Shown: positions 25,596 through 34,793, counted from the stretch's first letter. The stretch is 52,650 bases of DNA from an uncultured Alphaproteobacteria bacterium (GCA_934277945.1 CAKQWA010000015.1:1-52650); one strand, 5' to 3'. The notes: generated by a model not told the origin, from the sequence alone. Numbers and translations: made by a program.

Positions 25596-28274
25596 TTAGC
25601 CGTTTCTGACAGCCGCCTGCGCCGCCGCCAAGCGCGCGATAGGCACGCGGAAGGGCGAGCAGGAAACGTACGTCAGACCGACGCGGTGGCAGAAGTCGAT
25701 CGTGGCAGGATCGCCGCCGTGTTCGCCGCAGATGCCCAACTTGATGTTCGGGCGCGTCTTGCGGCCTTTGTCGGCTGCCATCTGAACCAACTGTCCGACG
25801 CCTTCTTCGTCGATGGACTTGAACGGATCTTTCGCAAAGATGCCTTTCGCGACGTAGTTCGGCAGGAAGGAACCCGCGTCGTCGCGGCTCATGCCCAGCG
25901 TCGTCTGCGTCAAGTCGTTCGTGCCGAAGCTGAAAAATTCAGCGGTTTCGGCGACTTTGTCCGCGGTCAAAGCGGCGCGCGGCATTTCAATCATGGTACC
26001 GACCATGTAATTGAACTTCTTGCCCGCTTTTTCCATGACGGCGTCAGCCATTTTCACGATGATCGCTTTCACCATGTCGAGTTCTTTCTTGGTGTCTACC
26101 AACGGCACCATGATTTCGGGTTCGACCTGTTTGCCGATGATCTTCGTGGCTTCGATAGCCGCTTCAAAGATCGCCTGCGCCTGCATTTCCGTGATTTCGG
26201 GGTACGTCAGACCCAAGCGGCATCCGCGCAAGCCCAGCATCGGGTTGGCTTCGTGCAACTGGTTGACGCGCGCCTTGACGGCTTCCAGCGTCGTGCCGAT
26301 TTCTTTCGCGATTTCAGCCTGATCGGCTTCTTTCTGCGGCAGGAATTCGTGCAAAGGCGGATCCAGCAAGCGAATTGTGACGTGCTTGCCGTCCAAAGCG
26401 ACGAACAGTTCTTTGAAGTCTTCGCGCTGATACGGCAGAAGTTTCGCCAACGCTTCGCGGCGCGCTTCTTCGTTTTCAGCCAGAATCATTTCACGCATAT
26501 GTTTAATGCGCATCGGATCGAAGAACATATGTTCCGTACGGCACAAGCCGATGCCTTCCGCACCGAATTCAACCGCTTTTTTCGCGTCGCGCGGCGTATC
26601 CGCGTTCGTGCGAACTTGCAATTTACGGACTTCGTCGGCCCAGCCCATGAACACGCCGAAATCGCCGGTCAGTTCGGCGTCTTTCAACGCGACCGCGCCG
26701 TTGATGACTTCACCCGTGGTGCCGTCCAGCGTGATGACGTCGCCTTCTTTGATTTCGACGCCGTTGATGGTCATTTTCTTCGCCGCGTAGTCGACTTTGA
26801 CTTCGTGAGCGCCGCAGACAGCCGGCGTGCCCATGCCGCGCGCGACAACCGCCGCGTGAGAGGTCATGCCGCCGCGAGCCGTCAAAATGCCCTGCGAGGA
26901 GTGCATACCGTGAATGTCTTCCGGCGAGGTTTCAACGCGAACCAGAACGACTTTCTTGCCTTCGCCCGCCCACTTTTCAGCGTCGTCGGCGGAGAAGACA
27001 ACCTGACCGACGGCGGCGCCGGGAGAGGCGTTCAAAGCGGAGGTCAGCAGACGACCTTCCTTAATCGCGGCTTTTTTCGCGTTCGGGTCAAGCGTCGGGT
27101 GCAGCAAATCGTCCAACTGTTTGGGTTCGACGCGCATGATCGCCGTTTTCTTGTCGATCAAACCTTCGTGCACCATGTCGACTGCCATTTTGACGGCGGC
27201 GGCGGCGGTGCGCTTGCCGTTGCGGGTCTGCAACATGAACAGTTTGCCGTTCTGAATCGTGAATTCCATGTCCTGCATATCGTGATAGTGTTTTTCCAAC
27301 GTTTCACGAATGTCGCACAGTTGTTTGTACAGTTCGGGCATCGCTTCTTCCATGCAAGGCAGGGTCGAACCGCGTTCTTTCTTGCCTTCTTTGGAAATCT
27401 GCTGCGGCGTGCGGATACCCGCAACCACGTCTTCGCCCTGCGCTTTGATCAGGAATTCGCCGTAGAACGCGTTTTTGCCGGTCGAGGGGTCGCGCGAGAA
27501 GCACACGCCCGTCGCGGAATCGTCGCCCGCGTTGCCGAACACCATGGTCTGAACGTTGACGGCGGTGCCCCAATCTTCAGGAATGTCGTTCAATTTGCGG
27601 TAGTAAATCGCGCGGTCGACCATCCAGCTCATGAACACGGCACCGATGCCGCCCCACAACTGTTCCTGCGGATCCTGCGGAACGGGCTTGCCGAATTTTT
27701 CGCCGATTTTCTTGTATTCGACGATCAATTCTTTCAAGTCGTCAACCGTCATGTCCGTGTCGGCTTTGTAGCCTTTCGCATCTTTCAGCGTTGTCAGGGC
27801 GTGTTCAAAGTTTTCGTGTTTGACGCCCAGAACAACGTCCGAATACATTTGCAGGAAACGGCGGTAGGAGTCATACGCGAAACGTTCGTCGCCGGACGCT
27901 TTCGCCAAACCTTTGACGGTTTCGTCGTTTAAGCCCAAATTCAAAACCGTGTCCATCATGCCCGGCATGGAAATGCGGGCGCCCGAACGCACGGAGAACA
28001 GCAACGGATTTTCGGGATCGGCAAATTTGCGGCCGACGATTTTTTCGCAGTGCGCCACGCCTTCTTTAACCTGTTCCGCCAAGTCGGACGGGAACGTTTT
28101 GTTGTTGGCGTAATAGTAGGTGCAGACTTCCGTGGAAATCGTGAATCCCGGAGGAACGGGAATGCCGATAGAGCTCATTTCCGCAAGGTTGGCGCCTTTG
28201 CCGCCCAGCAGGTTTCTATCGGAAGCATGGCCTTCGGCTTTGCCGTCGCCAAATTTATAAACCCATTTTGTCAT
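25596..28274 (-). CDS. ppdK: Pyruvate, phosphate dikinase
   Basis: Interconverts pyruvate, ATP and phosphate with phosphoenolpyruvate, AMP and pyrophosphate. At 892 residues it is full length: the N-terminal ATP-grasp part (GGKGANLAEM near 25), the swivelling domain with phospho-carrier His473 in GGMTSHAAVVARGMG, and the C-terminal PEP-binding barrel with GLCRTEHMFF and the CGEHGGDP loop. AAGGAG lies ten bases before the ATG. It sits 17 bases after glyS; the glyQ-glyS-ppdK grouping recurs in alphaproteobacteria. It may serve gluconeogenesis or pyrophosphate-linked glycolysis; context does not decide. Confidence 0.98.
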   Translation of the reverse strand: MTKWVYKFGDGKAEGHASDRNLLGGKGANLAEMSSIGIPVPPGFTISTEVCTYYYANNKTFPSDLAEQVKEGVAHCEKIVGRKFADPENPLLFSVRSGARISMPGMMDTVLNLGLNDETVKGLAKASGDERFAYDSYRRFLQMYSDVVLGVKHENFEHALTTLKDAKGYKADTDMTVDDLKELIVEYKKIGEKFGKPVPQDPQEQLWGGIGAVFMSWMVDRAIYYRKLNDIPEDWGTAVNVQTMVFGNAGDDSATGVCFSRDPSTGKNAFYGEFLIKAQGEDVVAGIRTPQQISKEGKKERGSTLPCMEEAMPELYKQLCDIRETLEKHYHDMQDMEFTIQNGKLFMLQTRNGKRTAAAAVKMAVDMVHEGLIDKKTAIMRVEPKQLDDLLHPTLDPNAKKAAIKEGRLLTSALNASPGAAVGQVVFSADDAEKWAGEGKKVVLVRVETSPEDIHGMHSSQGILTARGGMTSHAAVVARGMGTPAVCGAHEVKVDYAAKKMTINGVEIKEGDVITLDGTTGEVINGAVALKDAELTGDFGVFMGWADEVRKLQVRTNADTPRDAKKAVEFGAEGIGLCRTEHMFFDPMRIKHMREMILAENEEARREALAKLLPYQREDFKELFVALDGKHVTIRLLDPPLHEFLPQKEADQAEIAKEIGTTLEAVKARVNQLHEANPMLGLRGCRLGLTYPEITEMQAQAIFEAAIEATKIIGKQVEPEIMVPLVDTKKELDMVKAIIVKMADAVMEKAGKKFNYMVGTMIEMPRAALTADKVAETAEFFSFGTNDLTQTTLGMSRDDAGSFLPNYVAKGIFAKDPFKSIDEEGVGQLVQMAADKGRKTRPNIKLGICGEHGGDPATIDFCHRVGLTYVSCSPFRVPIARLAAAQAAVRNG

Positions 28275-28291
28275 GGTGGTTTGTTTACTCC

Positions 28292-30442
28292 TTAACCTTC
28301 AATTAAAGAAAAGTCAGCGACCCCGCCCATCGCCCAGACGATTGCGTTCAGCAAACGCAGGCGGTTGGCGCGACGCTCACCGTCGCTACAATTCACCGTA
28401 ACGTTGTCGAAAAACGCGTCGACGGGGCGGCGTAACGTTGCCAGCACTTCCATCGCGCCTTCGAAATCGTCAGCGGCAATCTTCTCGGAACTGTTTACCA
28501 CAACTTTACCCAGCGTGTCAAACAATGCTCCTTCTTCGTTTTGGGCAAAAAGCGTTTTATCGGGTGTGTCGCGATACAAAACGTCGCCTTTCGCCTCTTC
28601 AATGCGGACGATATTCGCCGCACGCTTGAACGCCGTCAGCAAATCCTTGCCGTCTTCGGTGTCCAGAAATTTCGCCAATGCGCGCACGCGGGCTATCATG
28701 CGTTTCAGGTCGACCGCCGACAAATCCTGCGTCTGCGCCAAACCGTAAACCGCGGAAATGTAGTCGTGGCGAACGCCTCTGTCTTTCATCAGGACTTTCA
28801 GACGTTCGGCGATGAAGCCCATCAGCATTTCCACCTGAACCGCCGACCAGTTCGTCAGAATCGTCGGCTGGTGCGCGTTTTTCTTCTTTTCGCTCATCGT
28901 AATCGCTTCGCGAATCGAGGCTTGAATCTTTTCGCCGTAAATCATGCGCGATTTGTTGAAAATCTGCAACAGCGGCATATTGATGCCGTTTTCCAGAATC
29001 AAGCGGATGACGCCCAATGCGGCGCGGCGCAGGGCGAACGGGTCTTTCGAGCCCGTCGGCTTCAAGTCGATCAGCCAAAAGCCGATCAGCGTGTCGATTT
29101 TGTCCGCCAGAGCCAAAGACACCGCGACGGGATCGGTCGGGCATTTGTCGTTGGGACCCAGCGGCGAATAGTGTTGCGCAATCGCGTTCGCGACGGTTTC
29201 GTTTTCGCCGTCGTGCAGCGCGTAATAACGTCCCATGACGCCCTGCAATTCGGGGAATTCGCCGACCATGCCGGTCGACAAGTCCGCCTTGCACAGCAGA
29301 GCCGCGCGGTCGGCGTCCGCCGGATTTGCGCCCGTGTAGCGCACGATTTCGGGCAACAGCGCGCGGATGCGTTCGACTTTGTCGTAAACCGAGCCGAGTT
29401 TCGCGTGGAAAACGCGGTTTTTCAAGGCTTCGACTTTTGTTTCCAATTTTTCCTTGCGGTCGGAATTCCAGAAAAATTCCGCGTCGGACAAACGGGCGCG
29501 CAGGACGCGTTCGTTGCCCGCGACAATCTCTTTGCCGCCGTCCGCCGCGACCATGTTCGCCACGACGATGAAGCGCGGCGCCATTTTGCCGTTTTCGTCC
29601 GTCATGCAGAAGTATTTCTGGTTCGCGCGCATCGACGTGATCAGCACTTCCTGCGGCACGGTCATGAAGCGGTCGTCAATCGAACCCGTCAGGGGAACGG
29701 GATATTCCGCCAAGCCAGCGACTTCGTTCAGCAGACCTTCGTCTTCCAGCAGTTTGTAGCCTTCGGCTTTCGCCAGTTCGTGCGCTTTGTCGTAAATGAT
29801 TTTCTTGCGTTCCTCCGCGTCGATCAGCACATAGGCGGCGCGCAGTTTTTTCTGATAATCGTCGAAATTTTTGACCGTGATTTCGGCGGGCGCCAAGAAG
29901 CGATGCCCGTACGTTTTGTTGCCCGATTTCACGCCTGCGAATTCGACGGGGACGACTTTGCCGTCAAACAGGCAGACAATGGCGTGCAGGGGGCGCACCC
30001 AATGTTCCTTGTGTTCGTTCCAGCGCATTGATTTTTGCCACGGGAACGTCGCCATCATTTCCGTCACGCATTCCTGCAAGACTTCGGCGGTCGGACGGCC
30101 CTTGCGCGACAGGACGGCGAAGTAAAAGCGTCCTTTCGGCGTGTCTTTTTCGACCAGTTCCTCTTTTTTCAGACCCGTCGAGCGCAAAAAGCCGCTTAAC
30201 GCCTGTTCGGGCGCGTTGACGGAGGGACCTTTGCGTTCTTCAACCAGATCCGCCTGCGATTCGGGCAATCCCGTCACGACCGCGCCGATTCGGCGGCTGG
30301 CGGCGAAAGAGCGGATTTCGTCGAATTTCAATTCGTTTTTCGTCAGCGCGTCCGTCAGAAAATCTTTGACGTGCCGCGCCGCGTCCGCCTGCATACGCGC
30401 GGGAATTTCTTCGGAAAACAGTTCCAGTAAAAATTCAGCCAT
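28292..30442 (-). CDS. glyS: Glycyl-tRNA synthetase beta subunit
   Basis: tRNA-binding subunit of the heterotetrameric bacterial glycyl-tRNA synthetase. The 716-residue length and the start EFLLELFSEEIPARMQ are characteristic, as are FLAPAEI and FDFxFALRR-like segments (SKDPFALRRAALG). It follows glyQ after two bases, so both subunits should be made together. Confidence 0.97.
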   Translation of the reverse strand: MAEFLLELFSEEIPARMQADAARHVKDFLTDALTKNELKFDEIRSFAASRRIGAVVTGLPESQADLVEERKGPSVNAPEQALSGFLRSTGLKKEELVEKDTPKGRFYFAVLSRKGRPTAEVLQECVTEMMATFPWQKSMRWNEHKEHWVRPLHAIVCLFDGKVVPVEFAGVKSGNKTYGHRFLAPAEITVKNFDDYQKKLRAAYVLIDAEERKKIIYDKAHELAKAEGYKLLEDEGLLNEVAGLAEYPVPLTGSIDDRFMTVPQEVLITSMRANQKYFCMTDENGKMAPRFIVVANMVAADGGKEIVAGNERVLRARLSDAEFFWNSDRKEKLETKVEALKNRVFHAKLGSVYDKVERIRALLPEIVRYTGANPADADRAALLCKADLSTGMVGEFPELQGVMGRYYALHDGENETVANAIAQHYSPLGPNDKCPTDPVAVSLALADKIDTLIGFWLIDLKPTGSKDPFALRRAALGVIRLILENGINMPLLQIFNKSRMIYGEKIQASIREAITMSEKKKNAHQPTILTNWSAVQVEMLMGFIAERLKVLMKDRGVRHDYISAVYGLAQTQDLSAVDLKRMIARVRALAKFLDTEDGKDLLTAFKRAANIVRIEEAKGDVLYRDTPDKTLFAQNEEGALFDTLGKVVVNSSEKIAADDFEGAMEVLATLRRPVDAFFDNVTVNCSDGERRANRLRLLNAIVWAMGGVADFSLIEG

Positions 30443-30444
30443 GA

Positions 30445-31323
30445 TTATTTCGCTCCTTCACGGGTTTGGCTTTCGACATATCCTTCGCAACAACCTTTCG
30501 CCAAGGCGCGCACGCGTCCGATGTACGCCGCGCGTTCGGTCACGGAAATCACGCCGCGCGCGTCAAGCAGGTTGAAAATGTGCGACGCTTTGATGCACTG
30601 GTCGTAAGCGGGCAGGGGGACTTTTTTCGCCAAAAGCGCGTTACATTCGCGCTCCGCGTCCGTGAAATGACGGAGCAGCATTTCCGTGTCCGCGTATTCA
30701 AAGTTGTAATACGAGTATTCGACTTCGTTTTCGTGGAACACGTCGCCGTAGGTCACGCCCGCGCCGTTGAAGTCCAAATCGTACACGTTTTCGACGCCCT
30801 GAATGTACATTGCCAGACGTTCCAGACCGTACGTCAGTTCCGACGCGACGGGGGAACATTCAAAGCCGCCGACCTGCTGGAAATAGGTGAACTGCGACAC
30901 TTCCATGCCGTCGCACCACACTTCCCAGCCCAGACCCCAAGCGCCCAAAGTCGGGCTTTCCCAGTCGTCTTCGACAAAGCGGATGTCGTGGTGGTTCGGG
31001 TCGATTCCCAACGCTTTCAGGCTGTCCAGATACAACTCCTGCACGTTTTCGGGCGACGGTTTCAAAATCGCCTGATACTGATAGTAGTGCTGCAAGCGGT
31101 TGGGGTTGTCGCCGTATCTGCCGTCGACGGGACGGCGGGACGGCTGGACGTAAGCCGCTTTCCAATGTTTCGGTCCCAAAGCGCGAAGCGTGGTCGCGGG
31201 GTGGAACGTGCCGGCGCCCACTTCCATGTCGTAGGGTTGTAAAATGACGCATCCCTGTTTCGCCCAGAAGTCGTGCAGACGCAGGATGAGGGATTGGAAA
31301 TCGTTATGGTTATTGTTGCTCAT
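30445..31323 (-). CDS. glyQ: Glycyl-tRNA synthetase alpha subunit
   Basis: Catalytic class II subunit that activates glycine. The 292-residue protein has HDFWAKQGCVILQPYD, the class II motif 2 region (YVQPSRRPVDGRYGDNPNR) and GLERLAMYIQGV (motif 3). I start at the ATG two codons inside a GTG that also opens the frame. First gene of glyQ-glyS-ppdK; the 160 bp upstream must hold the promoter but no strong element stands out. Confidence 0.97.
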   Translation of the reverse strand: MSNNNHNDFQSLILRLHDFWAKQGCVILQPYDMEVGAGTFHPATTLRALGPKHWKAAYVQPSRRPVDGRYGDNPNRLQHYYQYQAILKPSPENVQELYLDSLKALGIDPNHHDIRFVEDDWESPTLGAWGLGWEVWCDGMEVSQFTYFQQVGGFECSPVASELTYGLERLAMYIQGVENVYDLDFNGAGVTYGDVFHENEVEYSYYNFEYADTEMLLRHFTDAERECNALLAKKVPLPAYDQCIKASHIFNLLDARGVISVTERAAYIGRVRALAKGCCEGYVESQTREGAK

Positions 31324-31415
31324 GATCACCCGATAAAAGAGAAAATCGTTTAAAAAGGTATGGAAAAAGTAGCCTTTCGCGCCCTTTCGGTCAAGATGAT
31401 TCTGACGAAAGCGGC

Positions 31416-31452
31416 AAAAAAAATAAGCGATTCCGTCGATCGAAACCGCTTA
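31416..31452 (-). terminator. Terminator after the PD-(D/E)XK-like gene
   Basis: Arms TAAGCG / CGCTTA enclose an imperfect inner stem. On the minus strand it is followed by ATTTTTTTT. The long loop lowers confidence. Confidence 0.6.
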
Positions 31453-31485
31453 TGCGCGTTTTTCCCGATTTTTCGGGGGAAAATG

Positions 31486-33234
31486 TTAAAAATACAAATC
31501 GTCCGGCGTGGTCGACGGATGCTCCATGCGCGCTTTCGCCGTCGGTTCGGCGTAGGTCAGATTCTGCACGGGATTCGCCTTTTGCGCGGGCGGCGCGTAC
31601 AGCGGTTCGCGCGCGGGTTCGGCAAAGTGCTGTTGCGGCTGTTCGTACGGTTGCGCCTGCTGTTCGGGCGGGACGTTCTGCGCCGTCGGTTCGCCCGTCG
31701 CCTGCAAGTACATCAAGTACAGTTTGTGCGCCTTTTTCAGCGCGAAATCCGCCAGATCCTTTTGCGACTCCAAGCCCCGCTGCGCGTCGATTTCCGGCAC
31801 GCCGATGCGCACGGCGGAAAATCCGTCCGATTCTTTGAACGACATATCGTCAGTCAAAAACGGGCGGTAGAGCGTTTCCAAAGCGTTCAGCGGCGTGTGC
31901 AGAAAGACCAGATCCACGCATCCCGCCGCCAGCCTGTGCAGGATTTTCACGTCCGGAATGAACTCGGCGGGGTGGAAAACGATGGTGAACGATTCTTCGT
32001 CCGGCGCGTCGACCGGCTGCATATTCAAATGCGCAAAGCCCGTCTGCGCGGCGAATTCCGCATACTTGCGCGCAAAAACTTTCATGACGGAATCGTCTTC
32101 CTCGCGGTAGTCTTTCGGCAGATTCAAAATGCCGCCGGGAAACAGTTTGAATTCGTTGAAATCTTTGGTTTGCGACAGATTTTCGTCCTGCGGCGCGGGT
32201 TCTTCGTAAACGGGAGCGGGATTGTCGTAAACGGAAGTCTGATTTTCGTAAGCCGGCGCGGGATTTTCGTAGACCGGCGCCGTTTGCTGTTGCGACGCGT
32301 ACGGCGTTTGCGCGGACGGCATCGTCACGGGCATCGGCACGCTCTGCGCGGGCGCGGCGGCGTAAGGCATCGGCTCGAAAGCGGGCTGTTGCGTCAGCGG
32401 CGCGGGCGTGTACGGTTGAGGCTCGGCGGGCGTGAAGCGGCGGGGTTGCGCGGGAACGGCGTCCACGTCCATCAGCGACCGCGCGTCCTGCGTTGGCGCG
32501 GGCGTTTCGGCGGCGTATTCGGGAGTATTGTCGGCAACCGGCGCAATCGTGCGCACGGAAACGGCGGATGGCGGCTTGACCCCTGACAGAACGGGGGCAG
32601 GCGGCTGTTGCGGAGGCTGTCTTTGAGCGGTCGGCGGCGCGACGGGCTTTGCCGCGAACACGGTTTTATGCTTTGTCGCCAATCCCTGCGTGATGTTGTG
32701 CCATTGCGACAGGGCGAAGCGCATCAGGTGCTCCTTGTAAGCGGCGCGGGGCGCGGGCAGGGACGGGTCTTCGGTTTGCGCGCGCACGAACCAGTCCGCC
32801 AAATCCTCGTAACTCAAATAGCCCGAAAAATACTCCGTTTCCGACAATTCCGAAAAGTAGTCGGACGGGGCGATCAGGCACGTCAGATATTCGTCCCACG
32901 CGCCGTCGTAAACGCCTTTTTCGCCGTATTCAAAATAGCGTCCGGCTTTGACTTTTTCGCGCGGTCTGTCCATTTTGTTTTCAATCAGGAACGCGCATCT
33001 TTTCGCGTGTTCGTCCTCGAACAAAAACAAGATGTCGACCGTGCCGAGTTCGACGTTCGCCGCCAGATGCGTCACGTTCAGCAGTTTGGAAAGCCGTTTT
33101 TGCCCGTTCGACAGTTTGTCGACCAACCACGCCTGAAAAGCGGCGGACAGGCGCATTTCCTCCAACAGCAAAATGTTGATGTCGCGTTCGATCAGAACGT
33201 CAAAAACCAGATTTTCCCACATATTTTGAGCCAT
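31486..33234 (-). CDS. PD-(D/E)XK nuclease-like protein with Tyr/Pro repeat linker and unknown C-terminal domain
   Basis: A 582-residue three-part protein. Residues about 1-185 look like a PD-(D/E)XK fold of the PDDEXK_4 type: Asp67 in GTVDILF, then Glu85 and Lys87 in LIENKMD, followed by a helical RYFEYG region where that family has its QxxxY. Residues about 190-380 are Pro/Gln/Ala-rich disordered sequence with four 7-residue repeats (VYENPAP type). The last about 200 residues are a folded, unfamiliar domain, with a second low-complexity Gln/Pro/Ala stretch before the end. No restriction, phage or toxin genes are adjacent. Nuclease activity is inferred from motifs only; it could be a non-catalytic DNA-binding or scaffold protein. 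Confidence 0.7.
   Translation of the reverse strand: MAQNMWENLVFDVLIERDINILLLEEMRLSAAFQAWLVDKLSNGQKRLSKLLNVTHLAANVELGTVDILFLFEDEHAKRCAFLIENKMDRPREKVKAGRYFEYGEKGVYDGAWDEYLTCLIAPSDYFSELSETEYFSGYLSYEDLADWFVRAQTEDPSLPAPRAAYKEHLMRFALSQWHNITQGLATKHKTVFAAKPVAPPTAQRQPPQQPPAPVLSGVKPPSAVSVRTIAPVADNTPEYAAETPAPTQDARSLMDVDAVPAQPRRFTPAEPQPYTPAPLTQQPAFEPMPYAAAPAQSVPMPVTMPSAQTPYASQQQTAPVYENPAPAYENQTSVYDNPAPVYEEPAPQDENLSQTKDFNEFKLFPGGILNLPKDYREEDDSVMKVFARKYAEFAAQTGFAHLNMQPVDAPDEESFTIVFHPAEFIPDVKILHRLAAGCVDLVFLHTPLNALETLYRPFLTDDMSFKESDGFSAVRIGVPEIDAQRGLESQKDLADFALKKAHKLYLMYLQATGEPTAQNVPPEQQAQPYEQPQQHFAEPAREPLYAPPAQKANPVQNLTYAEPTAKARMEHPSTTPDDLYF
32191..32274. repeat. Four 21-bp in-frame repeats in the PD-(D/E)XK-like gene
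   Basis: Units of exactly 21 bp encode VYENPAP, AYENQTS, VYDNPAP and VYEEPAP in a row. The Tyr-acidic-x-Pro pattern resembles the tail of the GGDEF protein. Confidence 0.85.
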
Positions 33235-33302
33235 ACGCCCGTTTCCCCCGTGCTGTGTCGGACTTCATTTTTATATAGCATACCGCTTAAATGTAAAGAA
33301 AT

Positions 33303-34058
33303 TTATAAAGCGGCGTCCCGAATCGACAAGCCCGCGCGCATGACGGCTTCGGCGAAAGCGGTGCGCTCCCCTTGCGCCGTGTTCAACACGATTCCGGCGC
33401 GCAAAACCGCGGGGGATTTGGAACTTTTGCGCCCCGTGACGATGACGCGTTTGGCGGGCTCTCCCTGTTTCGTGAACACGGGGACGATTTCCAATCCGCC
33501 CAACGCGCCGTACAGCAAAGACAGGATTTCCGGCAGTCTGTCCGCACGGTTGATCATGGCGAATCTGCCCGCCGGCTTTAAATATTTCAGGCACGCGCCG
33601 ATCCAGTCTTTCAAATCCGTCGCGCTTTGGCGGTGCGCCGTGTCCTTGACGGCGTTCGGCGAAATCTGGTCTTCCTGAATGAACGGCGGATTCGTCACGA
33701 CCCAGTCGAAAGTCCCGCGCGGCACGCCGTTTTTCCGGTCGCACACGTCGGCTTTGACAACGCCGATGAAATCTTCTTTTTGATTGTAAGCGACGTTTTT
33801 GCGCATTAGGGAAATCATGCCGTCCTGAATGTCGATTCCCGTGATGAAAGTGTCGGGGCGGCGGCTGTGCAGGCACAGCGACACCGCGCCCGTGCCGCAT
33901 CCCGCGTCCAGAATTTTATCGCCTTTGCGCGCGTCGACGGCGGCGGCGAGCAGCACCGCGTCCGATGTGGCGCGATAGCCGCTTTTCGTTTGATACAATT
34001 TCACCCCGCCGCCCAGAAAATCGTCCCAGACGCCCGCGTCGCCGTCAATTCCGGTCAA
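33303..34058 (-). CDS. TrmN6-like tRNA (adenine-N6) methyltransferase
   Basis: A 251-residue class I SAM methyltransferase. It has the TrmN6/YfiC-type opening (LYQTKSGYRATSDAVLLAAAV), the SAM loop LDAGCGTGAVSL and the base-binding NPPF motif (VVTNPPFIQED) of N6-adenine and related methylases. In E. coli the relative modifies A37 of tRNA-Val. The start is TTG one base after the ctrA stop (TGATTTG), which suggests translational coupling; no ATG or GTG fits better. Confidence 0.82.
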   Translation of the reverse strand: MTGIDGDAGVWDDFLGGGVKLYQTKSGYRATSDAVLLAAAVDARKGDKILDAGCGTGAVSLCLHSRRPDTFITGIDIQDGMISLMRKNVAYNQKEDFIGVVKADVCDRKNGVPRGTFDWVVTNPPFIQEDQISPNAVKDTAHRQSATDLKDWIGACLKYLKPAGRFAMINRADRLPEILSLLYGALGGLEIVPVFTKQGEPAKRVIVTGRKSSKSPAVLRAGIVLNTAQGERTAFAEAVMRAGLSIRDAAL

Positions 34059-34059
34059 A

Positions 34060-34749
34060 TCACTTTTCTTCTTTTTTCGGTTCGCGCAGGACGTAGCCGC
34101 GTCCCCAGACGGTTTCGATGTAATCCTGTCCGCCGGTCGCCGCCGCGATTTTCTTGCGCAGTTTGCAGATGAACACGTCGATGATTTTCAATTCGGGTTC
34201 GTCCATGCCGTTGTACAAATGCGTCAAAAACTGCTCTTTGGAAAGCGTCGTGCCTTTCGAGAGCGACAGGCGTTCCAAAATGCCGTATTCGCGCCCCGTC
34301 AGATGCAGGGGCTTGCCGTTGACGAACGCCGTGTGCGCGTCCAGATTCACTTCGATCGCGCCCGTGCGGATGACGGATTCCGCGTGTCCTTTGGAACGGC
34401 GCACCAACGCTTTGATGCGCGCGACCAGTTCCGCCTTGTCGAACGGTTTTGTCAGATAATCGTCCGCGCCGCCCGCCAATCCCTTGACTTTTTTATCGGG
34501 CGCGCTCATGCCGGACAGAATTAAGACGGGGGTCGTCACTTTCGCGTTGCGCAGACGTTTCAGCACTTCAAACCCGTCCATGTCGGGCAGTCCGATGTCC
34601 AGAATGATGACGTCGTATTCGTACAGTTTGCCGATTTCCAGACCGTCTTCGCCGAAAACGGTCGAATCGACGATCATGTTCTCTTTCTTTAATAGCGCTT
34701 CGACGGATTGGGCGATGAGTTTATCGTCTTCTACAAGCAGAACCCGCAT
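34060..34749 (-). CDS. ctrA: Cell-cycle response regulator CtrA
   Basis: OmpR-type response regulator that controls replication, division and motility genes in alphaproteobacteria. The 229-residue protein closely matches Caulobacter CtrA throughout: MRVLLVEDD, phospho-acceptor Asp51 (LDIGLPDMDG), LSGMS, Lys in DDYLTKPF, and a winged-helix domain with HLTGREY, KGTTLSKEQFL, NGMDEPELKIIDVFICKLRKK-type sequence and ETVWGRGYVL. The open frame extends 24 codons upstream, but that stretch is unlike CtrA and I start at the internal ATG. Its upstream DNA has CtrA-type boxes. The C-terminus is KKEEK, without the Ala-Ala ending of Caulobacter CtrA that ClpXP recognises. Confidence 0.96.
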   Translation of the reverse strand: MRVLLVEDDKLIAQSVEALLKKENMIVDSTVFGEDGLEIGKLYEYDVIILDIGLPDMDGFEVLKRLRNAKVTTPVLILSGMSAPDKKVKGLAGGADDYLTKPFDKAELVARIKALVRRSKGHAESVIRTGAIEVNLDAHTAFVNGKPLHLTGREYGILERLSLSKGTTLSKEQFLTHLYNGMDEPELKIIDVFICKLRKKIAAATGGQDYIETVWGRGYVLREPKKEEK

Positions 34750-34768
34750 TTTTCCCCCGTGCTGAATG

Positions 34769-34793
34769 TTAAAAACCGTTAATTTTATATTAA
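34769..34793. promoter_or_regulatory. CtrA box cluster between ctrA and fliI
   Basis: Three TTAA half-sites at 34769, 34779 and 34790. The last two form a consensus TTAA-N7-TTAA box; the first two are spaced by six. The cluster lies 20-44 bp before the ctrA ATG and about 95 bp before fliI, so it could control both. A TAGAAT at 34830-34835 may be the fliI -10. Confidence 0.75.

Noticed and set aside
25479..27932. 817-codon open frame on the plus strand opposite ppdK
   Set aside because: It is rich in Phe, Arg, His and Val with no domain and lies entirely antisense to a fully recognisable ppdK. It is a shadow of biased codon use.
28541..30031. 496-codon open frame opposite glyS
   Set aside because: Shadow of glyS; no start signal or family likeness.
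31486..33234. Restriction-modification system with the nearby methyltransferase
   Set aside because: The methyltransferase at 33303-34058 has a TrmN6-type N-terminus and is coupled to ctrA, so pairing it with the PD-(D/E)XK-like protein as a restriction system is not supported.
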